DNA of 64,000 bases from Vigna angularis (Eukaryota; Streptophyta; Magnoliopsida; Fabales; Fabaceae), in the NCBI RefSeq assembly GCF_016808095.1, contig NC_068979.1, forward strand, positions 26,021,460 to 26,085,459. The letters run 5' to 3'. How positions within the stretch are numbered: the stretch's first letter is position 1; each line of letters begins with the position of its first letter. Positions 45,427-57,017 of this stretch are shown piece after piece. The notes below the pieces were generated by a model. It did not search any database, had not been told where the DNA came from, and saw nothing but the letters and a program-made list of their open reading frames with translations. The position numbers were made by a program, and so were the translations under genes.

Positions 45427-48400
45427 ATGTATTTGGTTGAGAGCAAAGGAGGAGCCATAGCATGCATGTTCTTGGCTCTTTTCTTCTTGGGAACATGGCC
45501 TGCACTTTTGACCATGTTAGAGAGGCGTGGTCGTCTTCCTCAGCATACCTACCTTGATTACTCAATCACCAATTTCTTTGCTGCTTTACTCATTGCCTTT
45601 ACATTTGGTGAGATAGGCAAGGGCAAACCAGATGAGCCAAATTTCTTAGCGCAACTTGCTCAGGTATGGAGGCTATGTTCATTGTATTTTCTCTGGTGTT
45701 ATCATCATAGAATAAAGGGTAGATTACGTTTTGGTCTTTAGACCTATGCCACTACACTTTGAAAATGACAATTTTAGTCCTCTTCATCCATTTTAAAAGA
45801 AGAAAAAACTGATACAAGAGTAGTACCTATCACTAATTAGAATTGAAGTTTATTCTATCAGTAGTAAGAGATAATATTGAATGGAGTTTTGTATACTCTA
45901 TAATAAAAGGAAATCGACTGATTTTCAGGGATTAACACAGATTTATCTTAAAAGCTTAATGATGGATGGTATTGAATCCATCACTTAAATTCAATATTCA
46001 TCTGTGTAGTTCTTTTAATGTGCAATTTTTCTTTTTACAAAAAATTAATTATACACTTGGTTTCTCAATTTTCGAGTATTAAACAATTCTAGTCCACTAC
46101 TGATATGCTTTTCAATTTCAACCGGAAAATGTTGATCAATTATAATAGCAAACTCCTTCTTTCACTGCTTGTACCAGTTTTTCCAGAATCCATCTTTATA
46201 ATTTGGATAATAAATACACGAATCCTTTTCAAAAGGAGAGTATGTACATGCAAGCTTTTAACTAAAGAGAACATGAGGAAATATCACTAAAATCTAAGGA
46301 TGGTTGGAGTATTTTGCTTAATATTCCAGTATATGAACGAAAACATTTTAGGTGATAATGAACTGTCAGGATTTCTGCTAATTTACATCACATATAACCA
46401 AACGTAATGAATTTTTTCATGTCAGATGTAAAATTTAAAGATTGCCCACCTAAACATTATTTCAGAATCTTCTAATAATTTCTTCATTTAAATTTAAACT
46501 CTAGTACCATCTACCACATCTAATTTTACCAATCTGTACAAAAGCATGTTTTGCTTTGAACATCATATGCAGTTGCGTTTTTTCTTTTTTCTTTGGCTTA
46601 CCATTAAGTTATTACTTGCAGGATAATTGGCCCTCAGTTCTTTTTGCAATGGGGGGTGGAGTGGTCCTTAGCCTAGGGAATCTATCCTCACAATATGCAT
46701 TTGCTTTTGTTGGGTTATCAGTTACTGAAGTGATCACAGCCAGCATAACTGTTGTTATAGGTAATTCAATCACACAACCACTCCAAGATGGTTCAATAAC
46801 TATAACAACATGAAATGGGTTGGTTATACAAATTACATTATGTCAATAAGTTTACATATATAATTGAATGTTCAAGAAAAAATACAGTCAATGATATGTG
46901 CATAGGCTATCTACTAATAAGTTCTGACTTCTGTGATGATTTTCAGCTTGTTCCATTACTGAACTTTAGAACTTTGTTCCAATTGTAACAGGCACAACCC
47001 TGAATTACTTTTTGGATGACAAAATCAACAAAGCTGAGATCCTTTTCCCAGGAGTTGGTTGCTTTTTGATTGCAGTTTTTCTAGGTTCTGCCGTTCATTC
47101 ATCCAATGCTTCTGATAACAAAGCAAAGCTCAACAATTACACAAGTGATTATAAAGAAGTAGCCATGTATGTGTTGTTTGCTGCTGATAATACAGTTTAT
47201 ATTGAGAAATGAATAGTAGTTATATTTATGGTTAATGCTCCTTACTGATTCTCTATTATTGTTATTTGTCAACTTTCTTTATTAGTGTGTTGCTAATTCT
47301 ATCTGCAACCTTTTGTTTTGTGCCAGCAGCTCTTCAAAGGAAAGTGATTTAGGTAAGAAGCTCTCATATGATTCAATGTGTGAAGGGAATTTCTTTGTCT
47401 GATAACATGTCAACTTATTCTACCTTTTCAACATATATTATTGTAGTTAAATCAAAAGATCTCGAAAGGGGAAGTAGTTCTGCAGACAATGTTGAAGCAG
47501 GAACTGCAGTTTTCCTTTTAGAGCTTGAGGAAAGAAGAGCAATTAAGGCATGCAACTATACTTTTTGATATGTTTAATGTCTTAGTCATGCATTCTACTA
47601 ATCAACCTTGTATGACACATAATACACTTGCCACAAACCAAATCCTTGGCCTAATATCTAACTAAAATTCTACTTCAGGTATTTGGGAAGAGCACTTTGA
47701 TTGGATTGGCTCTAACTTTCTCTGCTGGACTTTGCTTCTCTATGTTCTCACCAGCATTCAACTTGGCAACAAATGATCAGTGGCATACTTTGCCGAAAGG
47801 GATTCCCCATTTGACAGTTTACACTGCCTTCTTCTATTTTTCAATCTCTTGTTTTGTTATTGCCATAATTCTAAACATCACCTTCCTCTACCACCCTGTC
47901 CTAAACCTACCAAAGTCATCATTGAAGGCTTATTTGGCAGACTCTGATGGAAGAATCTGGGCCTTGTTGGCTGGTCTCCTTTGTGGTTTTGGGAATGGCC
48001 TCCAATTCATGGGTGGTCAAGCTGCAGGATATGCAGCAGCAGATGCTGTCCAGGTTAGTCTCATTACTTCTTTGAAAAAAAAAAGGAATTTGATTGAAAT
48101 GCAGTGACACTTTAAAAGTTGTTTACATTGTCATTGAATCATATAATTGTTCTGCATGGTAAAATCTTTATACTTGCAGTACATCAGCTTTAAACTCTAA
48201 AAAAGTGTTCATATCACTTTGTTAATTATAAGTATAACAACTAAAACTGAAAGTAAAAACCAGCCAAGAACCACAAAATTTAATAAACTATTGAATGATT
48301 TCACCATTTGAACAATGTGTGTTGATCAAACAGGCACTTCCACTTGTAAGCACTTTTTGGGGTGTTCTTCTGTTTGGGGAGTACAGAAGATCATCAAGAA

Positions 48401-48507
48401 AAACATATATGCTGCTAGGGAGCATGCTGTTTATGTTTATCGTGGCTGTTGGTGTTCTGATGGCATCATCAGGGCACAGAAGCAGTTCTCACACTGCCAA
48501 GGAATAA
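45427..48507 (+). CDS. Ureide permease (UPS family transporter)
   Basis: Coding sequence: join(45427-45663, 46622-46760, 46992-47166, 47327-47352, 47447-47547, 47679-48053, 48334-48507), 408 aa, the usual family length. It starts MYLVESKGGAIACMFLALFF as known ureide permeases do; ATG 45427 is the first in frame. About ten hydrophobic segments are visible. A hydrophilic central loop (about residues 165-225) ends in the family's Walker-A-like motif AIKVFGKS (224-231). GLSVTEVITASITVVIG and FLDDKINKAEILFPGVG are also strongly family-like. UPS proteins are membrane carriers for allantoin and related ureides and for uracil-type oxo derivatives. In tropical legumes UPS1 exports ureides made from fixed nitrogen. 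The specific paralogue is not resolved. All junctions are GT-AG except the fifth intron, which starts GC. A probable poly(A) signal AATAAA is at 48613. Confidence 0.93.
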
Positions 48508-48612
48508 TTGGGCACCACACAAGTTGGTGAAAGAGTGCCCAGTTCAAAGAAGAAGCATTCTCTTTCTTCATTAGTGTGAAAAAAGAGAAGGCAAAAAGGG
48601 TGTGGAAGAAGA

Positions 48613-48618
48613 AATAAA
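48613..48618 (+). terminator. Probable poly(A) signal of the ureide permease gene
   Basis: AATAAA, 106 bases after the stop codon, in the expected range for a plant 3'UTR. The cleavage site is not defined. Confidence 0.4.
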
Positions 48619-49136
48619 GCAGGAACTCAGTTATAATATTGTCATTGAAATATATTCATATTTGTTATTGCAGGCTTTTGTGAATATTTCAACTTTCAAA
48701 CTGCAATTAGTACCATCAAATATATATCCAATGCTTGTTCTGGTTGTATTGTATTGTCTATTTATTGCCTTATCATATGCTTTCAAAATATCAGTCACTA
48801 CAATATCAAAGATAAAAATGACAAAGTCTCAATTTATCAGACAAAAATGAGCAAATCTTTGATAAACAAAATAGAAAAAAAAAATAAAAAACATTGTATC
48901 TCTACATTCCCGTTGTCCATAGTTGAAGAGAAGTAGAATACTGGTTTTACTTCAGTTTCTGTAATTATTGTCCATAGTTTAAAAGTACATTCCTATTTTC
49001 CTTTATTTCTAGTATTAGTCTTTCTTAACCTATCTTGGTATATTTTCTTTAATCACACTCTTAGATAAGGAAGTAAATATAGGTTAATTTAACTTACAGC
49101 TAATGGTTCAACTTTACTATCGCGGTTGAATGTTTG

Positions 49137-51710
49137 TGTACCATCCCAAAATACAGTAATAACTATAAATTAGAATTAATTACATTTAACAGTAAACAAT
49201 TGCAATCTTATACTATGATTAAACTTCCAAAGCCGAACGGCGTAAGTACAGAGTTAATTACAAAATACCGCAGTAACGAAAAGTTCAAAGACGAACGGTT
49301 TTACAAAAATCTAACCGAACGTTCATAATAAAGGCTGAACGACTAGAATAAAACCTAGCGAACGATCTAAGGCTCGGTTTTAACTTCTACTTCAACCAGA
49401 TTAGCATCTTCCAAATTTTCTTCTTCTAGCATTTCTTCAAGAGACGCACCTCCATCTGCTCACATCCACACGGATGATCATTGCAAGGACAAGACAAACG
49501 TACAGAGACAACAAACAACACAAGGAAAACGAAAGGGTAAGCTTATGTAATTTAATTTATACATCAATATATACACTAAAGATTTCAATTCACACAAGCA
49601 CATAATTCAACATATAACATCATCCGAAACATATATATATATATAGACTAGACCGACCGTCCGGACTGTATGAAACTGTGTAGCTACAAGCGTCCTTGCA
49701 CCCGAGTGATGTAGTAACTGGGATACACTCAACAGCTGCCACTCGAGGTTAGTCCGTTCTTACGTCGCCCATGTTAACTTATGGACTAAGGACCTCCTGC
49801 CGTTCCCACACATGACATACTCCCTCTACATGAGGATGAGTACTCACGGAACATCAGGATGGACAACAAGTCTTAACTTATCCACAGTCATACTTTACCA
49901 AATTTAATATTCAATAAATGTAAGAGTCGTTCCTCCCTGGAACGCTCGTTCAAATTCCATAATCGTATAATCATTCAATATAGTGTTCACACTTCAACAT
50001 CTTATAATTTATCATCATCTTTATCTTCAGTTTTAAAAGTATAAAATAACGAACGTTCATACTTCTGAAGAACGAAGACGAACGCTAAAGACTAGATTTA
50101 AAAGACTCGTTGCCAAACAGAATAAGTCGACACATACTTATATGACGAACGTCACTGCTACTCGAATCAGTTGAATGAACCGACTCTTAGAGATATACAA
50201 TCAATGTTCAGAATAATTTAGGTACAAAGACTCTAGGCCGAATCCAAATGGATAAAGATACAACAAGACAATTATTTAATTATACTGAGAACAATTTGTT
50301 TAAAGGGATCGACTGCCAGTCAATGACCGAACGCGATAATATACATTTACTACTAATAATTTGGACGAACGCTATGTACGCCCGTTTAGAAATCAAAGGT
50401 AAGGACGAGCGTTCGGTATAAGACCGAACACTTCTTAGGACGAACGCTAGATATAAGACCGATAATTAATTAGGACGAACGCTTGGTATAAGACCGAGTA
50501 CTAATGAGGACAAACGCTCAGTATAAGACCGAGCGCTACTAATTTTGTAAGTATAAGGGGATAACACTTTATGATTTAATTTTTAAATATACGGTTACCA
50601 CTAGGCTGAGCCGAACACTCAACATAGTATTTCACGGAACGTTCGTTCTCGATCAGAACTCTTTCCAAATGAAAGGATTCATTTTTAAGCAATTGATTAG
50701 AAACCGAACGGTATAAGACCGTACGATGACGAACGTATTTTATCATAGCAAGGATTTCATATTTCAGATTTTCATCTAGTTCAATTATCAATTTTCAACA
50801 TATCAGTTCATACTTTATACTTCATATCAATATCAATTTCCAAACTTTATATGATTCACATTAATCATTCATACCTCAAAGTGATAACTCATCTCATATT
50901 CATACGTATCAACCATAAACATACATTTCAACCAACATATACTCTATTCATCCAGTACAATAACGTTCGTTCATGCATACTCAATCAGCATACATTTCAT
51001 ACATTCAGTTCATATCATGCTTGCATACAACATACAAGTATTAATTAAATTACTAAGCTTCCCTTACCTGGATCAGTAGTGAACGCCTAATAGTATGCCT
51101 TGGTCTCGTTCAAATATGGCTTTTTACCCCCAACGATTTTCTTAAGCTCTTCACTAAATCTAACCAAAAGAAACGTAGAAGAATTTAGCTTCTACCCTTG
51201 CATGCAACTGAATCTTAGTTTGCATGTAACTCAGAAACAAACGTCCAGAGTCGAGCGACTTACCGGTTACAGAACTTGGATCTGTTCGGTTCAGATTGAA
51301 GCTCACGGCGCAGGGAACGTTCCTACGGTTCTGAATGTTGAACGGAGAAGAAATGGGTGAGTAACAGTAGAGAGAAGTTGAAGGCTTTCTAGAGAGAAGT
51401 TGGAGAATATGAAAAGTTGAGTTCTGAGGAAGAAGACGATTGCATGCAGAGAGTGAGAAGAAGGTTTTTCAGAAAATTGGTTTTCTTCCCAAGTCAAACG
51501 GACGTTCTCTCACACACGGACACCTGTCTTCCACTACAATTTCGGAACATTCCATTTGTGACACTTGGCAGGCGTGCGTCAGAGTGTGTGAGTGCGTTTT
51601 AATGAGACTGAGTGTGTGGCGTGGTGCATTAATGAGAGCTGACAGGTGACTCAGCAGTGCATTAATTGGATTGGACAGATGTCTTACGGTTAATTTTCCA
51701 AGGCCTCACA
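49137..51710 (-). mobile_element. Solo LTR of a Ty3/gypsy element (2574 bp)
   Basis: On the minus strand it starts TGTGAGGCCTTGGAAAATTA and ends ATTTTGGGATGGTACA, so the ends are TG...CA. A perfect 5-bp duplication GTTTG flanks it (49132-49136 and 51711-51715). No internal region is present, so it is a solo LTR left by LTR-LTR recombination. The TGTGAGGCCTTGG start resembles chromovirus (Tekay-type) LTRs of legumes. It contains many GACGAACG and ACCGAACG words, especially at 49230-49370 and 50040-50730, similar to those in the Tat LTRs. Confidence 0.88.
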
Positions 51711-51715
51711 GTTTG

Positions 51716-54700
51716 TACGATAAAAGTTATCCTTAGTTGTTGAGGTTGATGATTTAGGAATAATGTACCCTAGGACTATTTAGTTTTCTTTTCTTCTGCT
51801 TTTTTTTTTACTTTTCTTTCAAAAAAAATAGGTTTAATCAGTTATTTCGTCCCTCTTTAGTCCACAAATGTCTTGGTCCTTCAATTTGATCCTGATTTGT
51901 GAAAAACTGATTTAATTAGATTTCAATTTTTTTAAAAAAAATCATGTTTCAAATCAAAGTTACGTAATAGTAGTATCACTTGAGAGAGTCTTAATTCAAT
52001 TCTGATATTTGTTCTTTGATTTAATTTAATTCCAAACTTTGTGAAAATGGAGTAATGTTGTCACTTTTCAAATTGGGACAAACTTATTTCTTGTATAAAT
52101 CTTATGCTGTTATTTATTTTAAAACTGACATTTTTATTAAATATTTATTGAATTCTTTTTAAAATAACTTTAACTATATTAGTGAATTCCATTTAAATAA
52201 ATTTTTTAAAAAAAAATTATTAATGTTAAATCAAACATTTCATCCTAATAGTTCTGACTTTACGTTTGTTTGGTTTATCCTTGTTGCTTTATTTTATGAG
52301 ACTTTTTTAAATGTATCTCTTGTCATATTGATTATTCATCAATAAATTGCCTTATAGAGTAGCATCATAAACATGATTTCTTAAAACAAGAAGGTTTACC
52401 ATGTATACACAAACCATTTTTAAAAGAGATTTTCATTTTTCATAATGTCTCCTACGACTTGTGATCATTCATTTCTTTTGATGAGTAAAAATTTTTTCTT
52501 TTTACTTTTGGAAGATAAATAATTTTTAAAATCGTGTCCTATGTTTTTCATTGCAATCAGGATAGTTTCCTTAAGTCCTGTTAGGGACTAATCCCTGAGA
52601 TAGGTTTTGAAATCAATTGAAGAACATAGGACAACACGGGAAGGGTGGTGAATAATGTCTTTTTAAAACTTTTCACAATATTTAATGAGTTTTTAAAGAT
52701 TACCAAATAAGGATATTCTTTAAACAATGTCATAGAAAACTTAACAAAAGCTTTTAAGGAAGAAAAACGATAAAGCATAGTTTTTATACGGGTTGACTCA
52801 ATCGAGTTATGTTCAATTCTCCCTTAAGAAATCTTAAGGGATTCCGTTAATATTATCAAACATTACAACGAATTTAACTGACTCTTGATTACAAGTATTA
52901 TCACCACTCTTGGTTCTTCAGTCAATCATGACTAGTTCGAGTATTATAGTCTGAGTTCAATTCTAAGCTTTGAGATGAGGTAGAGTTGATAAATGATGAT
53001 CTTTCTTGAGCATTCTCTCTTTTTATTCTTCTCTTTTCTTCTTCTATTTTTCACCTCTTTTATTTTTCTACTTCAACCACCAACATTTTCTCTTCAATTG
53101 ATCTTCTTTGTATATGTTATCTTGTAAGATAATCGTTGAACACTGAGTTGATTTCAAGAGAGCAGGTAGTCTTTAGGTGAGAAGTCAAGCTTAATTAGTG
53201 TACTTTGTAGGGTTCAAAGCTTTTTCTCATAGTCTTAAGAAAAAATTGAGCTTATACAATGTGACATAGTATATGATTTTAAGGGAAACATTCCTATAAT
53301 ATTCTTCTTCTCTCACAACGTCTTTTTCTTGAATGTAGTAATATTGTTTTTACTTTATTGATCCACACTAATATCAAGAAACAAAATATACAATTCTTTA
53401 TTATATAGACATGTGTTGAATGTTGAAATATTTTATTCAAACAAAAAAGTTAAAAATTAATAAATTTAAATTATTAAAAAAATTTCTAAACATAAAATTA
53501 AGACCAATGGTGGAAAGAAAAGTTAAGGCTAAATTTTATATTTTTTATTTAAACCTAAAAATAAAAAAGTAAATAAAAATAGATAAAAATATTAGAATTA
53601 AATAAAAACTATCATCTATTCAAATTATTAAACCTAAAATATAGAGAGATAAATAAACATATATAAATATAAAATTAAATAAAAAATATTAAATTTAGAA
53701 AATAGGTAAAAGTAAAAAATAAATAAAAATAGATAAAATGTAGAATAAAAAGAAACTGTAAATTTCACAATTTTAAGTTTCTTTTCTTCATTCATGCTTC
53801 TGTAATCAGACAACTATTTTTCTTGTAATAAATAAGAGTAAAAAACTATCATCTATTCAAATTATTAAACCTAAAATATATCTTACTAACAGCCAAGAAT
53901 ACTTTTTATTCAAGTGGAAGCCCACTCTTTCGCGTAAGTACTTAGTTCGGATACAGTGTACTTGGTACGAAAAAAAAAAGGAAAAAAAAATTTAAAAATA
54001 AATAAATAAAGTACAAATAAATGTAAAAACATTGTACTATTATTCTTTTCTCTTATTCACTTTTAAAAGTACTTTTATAGAATATTTATTTTAAACCATA
54101 AAAGACAAACCAAATCATATCAAATTCTAACAATTTTCCCAAATAATTCGGTACAAACATAAATAGTAGTCTTGAATTTCTCCAACAGGAGAGAGTAGGT
54201 AAATAACTTGAAAGCTGTGTAAAAGATTTGAAGTTATCTTTAACTTCAAATTTTATAATAAATGTTTGTTTTTGTTTTTTGTCCTTTTCATTCAATAAAA
54301 ACTGTACTCCCATGCGACATATTCTTACCGCATTTGTGAGGAATCTCAGACTTGGAAACTAACACTTGAGATGAATAGTTTTTCATCCTATAAAAAAACA
54401 AAATGGCTAAAATATGTTTTGTGTTATAATTCAAAAGTAAAATTGAAATTTGATTCAGTTTCAAATTTTAAAACATAATTGAGCGAAAATAAATAAATAT
54501 AATTTTTTTTAATTAAATTGTATGTACTATTTTTCTTAATGATGTCAAAATGGACTACCCAACTTGATCAGACTTAATCATCTGATTTATTATTTAACAA
54601 ATCGAAAAAATTTGAATTATGTCTGATCTAAATAGGTTAAACGAATTGGTTCAGTAATTTATTAATTTTCTTTTCATCCTAATTTTTATGATTTTTATAA

Positions 54701-55128
54701 TATATTATTTTGATGATTAAATTGAAATAATAATAATTGGATCAATTAATATAAAAAGTTTTACATAGACAAAATAAATATTTGAATTACAATATTTTTT
54801 ATTCTATTGATAAATTAATTAATCTTTTTCATTTAAAGAAATAAAAAGAAAAAAGTGAGCATATTCAATCTAAATAAATACAATTTTTAATAAATCAGAT
54901 CAAAATTTACTCATATAAAAAATTTCACGTTTTTTTTCATTCAACCCGATCTAAACCCTAATCACAACTCATTTTAATGGTAGTTGTTAAATGCTATCTC
55001 ACACCGATTTTTAAAGTGTTTACTAATACTAATTTTTGAGATGTGTTTGGACCCATTTACATGTATAATAAAAAAGTTAACATCATTAAATCGAAAAGAT
55101 TACATTCATTTATTTATAAAATTTAAAA

Positions 55129-55178
<50 letters not shown>

Positions 55179-56945
55179 CTTGAAAAGAAATATAAATTTG
55201 AATTTGACTTATAAAATGTAAGTGGATTTGAGGGTAATTTTTTTGTTATTTTTTTGAGTGGATGTGTGGGTAATTGAGAGTGGATTTGAAAGTAAAGTTT
55301 GTGAGAATTAGTGTAAGATTTGATTGATATGATAGATAAAACTATTTTGTTTAATTGATAAAAATTGAAGATTATCAAAATATCCCTAAGTAATATAAAA
55401 TGATAATAATAATATATTATTATTTTATTTATATTTATTATTATTATTATTATTTATATATATTTATTATTATTATTATATATATATATATTTATTATTA
55501 TTATTATTTTATTTATATTTATTATTATTATTATAAAAAATAAAATTAATTATGAAGAGATGGAACCTCCTTCTCCAGTTTTGTTTCAAACCATGCAAAC
55601 ATGACAAATAGGAAATTGAAATCTAATAATGGAGATCATGAACTGTGGCAAGCGTATATAAGAGAATAATTCATCAATCTCTGCAAATCATGCCTCTTAT
55701 GAGATGATTGAAAAAAGTTTAAATTCTGTATTCACTCGTTCTCTTCTCTTCAGTAATCAATTCAAACGACCATGAAAACTTCCACCATCCATTTGCGTTA
55801 TTCCCTTTAAACAGTAAATTATGTGCAAAACTCAGCATTAGTGATTTTTTAGGAATCTGGTACTTGGGAGAGTAACACTTGATATGAATAGTGTTTTATC
55901 CTATAAAAGATGTATATAAGCATGTACTTGCTTGGATACCCTTCATGATTTGATTTGATTTTGCAGAAAGAGAAAATATGAGATCAAAGTACTGCTGTGA
56001 TATTTTTGTGTACGTTCTATATTTATTTTATCTGACACCACCACATGGAGTTGTTGCTAAAACAAATCAAAGGATTCATTTACATCTTTAATACCTTACT
56101 ATCTTTGTATCCTTTTTTTACATCAAACATGCCAAACAACAGTGAAATACCGTAACCTACAAATACTCGTATAAAACACTTTAATTCCCTTACATCTTTT
56201 TTTATTCTCATAAACTCATTATTTTTAGTTTGTCTTTTGTTTTCAGACATTTTTAGTTTTTTTTATTGATTTATTATTTATTTAATATTATACTTTAAAT
56301 TTAATGAAAAGATATGTGTTATGTAAAAATATTATATTAATGTATATATATATATATGATTTAATGAAAAATCTTAGTGTAAATCATTAAAAAACATCAA
56401 CGATTAGTGAAATAGAGCACAACATAATGTCACATGTACCATACAAAAATGAAACACAGTTCTTTAAACTTGGTACTTTTCCTTGCTACATGTGAAGGTT
56501 TGTTAACACTAACACAAACTATTACATCATTTTTCACTTTTGTGCATTTTCTTCAACAGTATACTCAAAAGTGGTTGTAATGATAAGAGTGTGCATATGT
56601 TTCCACACTAAAACCTTTATGTACACAAACACAACACAAGTTTTCTGGCATTGCATCATGTGTGTAATTAAATGCAGACAAGAGATACATTTGAGAAGAA
56701 ACGGGGTAGATGGGAGTTAGTTCACTGTACAATAATAGTAATAATTATCAATATTGACAGAACACTGTTGTTTGATGTTGAGTTGGAAGAAGGTAGAGAA
56801 GTATCTTAAATAGAAGTAGCTAAGTAGCTACCTCTTACAAGGGTACCTACCCTAAGACACTTTGTCCCTAAACACCACCCCACATGAGCCACCACCTTCT
56901 TACACGTACTCTCACCAGTTACACCACTCTAAAAACAAGCTCTGC
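51716..56945. other. AT-rich intergenic DNA
   Basis: No gene or RNA recognised. It contains a (TA)n tract at 55133-55177 and TTA/ATT-rich DNA at 55404-55535. A fragment at about 51836-51940 (gtttaat..ttcgtccctctt) resembles an old transposon end. The last 250 bp before 56946 are probably the promoter of the hydrolase gene, but I could not identify a convincing TATA box. Confidence 0.5.
55133..55177. repeat. (TA)n microsatellite
   Basis: About 22 AT dinucleotides. Confidence 0.95.
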
Positions 56946-56963
56946 ATGTCTGACACTGTGTGA
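56946..56963 (+). other. Five-codon upstream ORF of the hydrolase gene
   Basis: ATG TCT GAC ACT GTG TGA encodes MSDTV and stops 54 bases before the main ATG at 57018. No other ATG lies between the two. It could lower translation of the main frame if the transcript starts upstream, which is not known. Confidence 0.35.
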
Positions 56964-57017
56964 GTGACTGTGGCACAGCATAAGGTTTCACCATCTTCTT
57001 CACTGCACCCACCCAGC

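Noticed and set aside
48315..48530. Second open frame overlapping the last permease exon
   Set aside because: It is an out-of-frame shadow of the UPS exon, whose own frame matches the family to the stop codon.
56964..57017. N-terminal extension of the hydrolase from 56964
   Set aside because: The codon is GTG, not ATG. The first usable ATG is 57018, and it already gives a good transit peptide.
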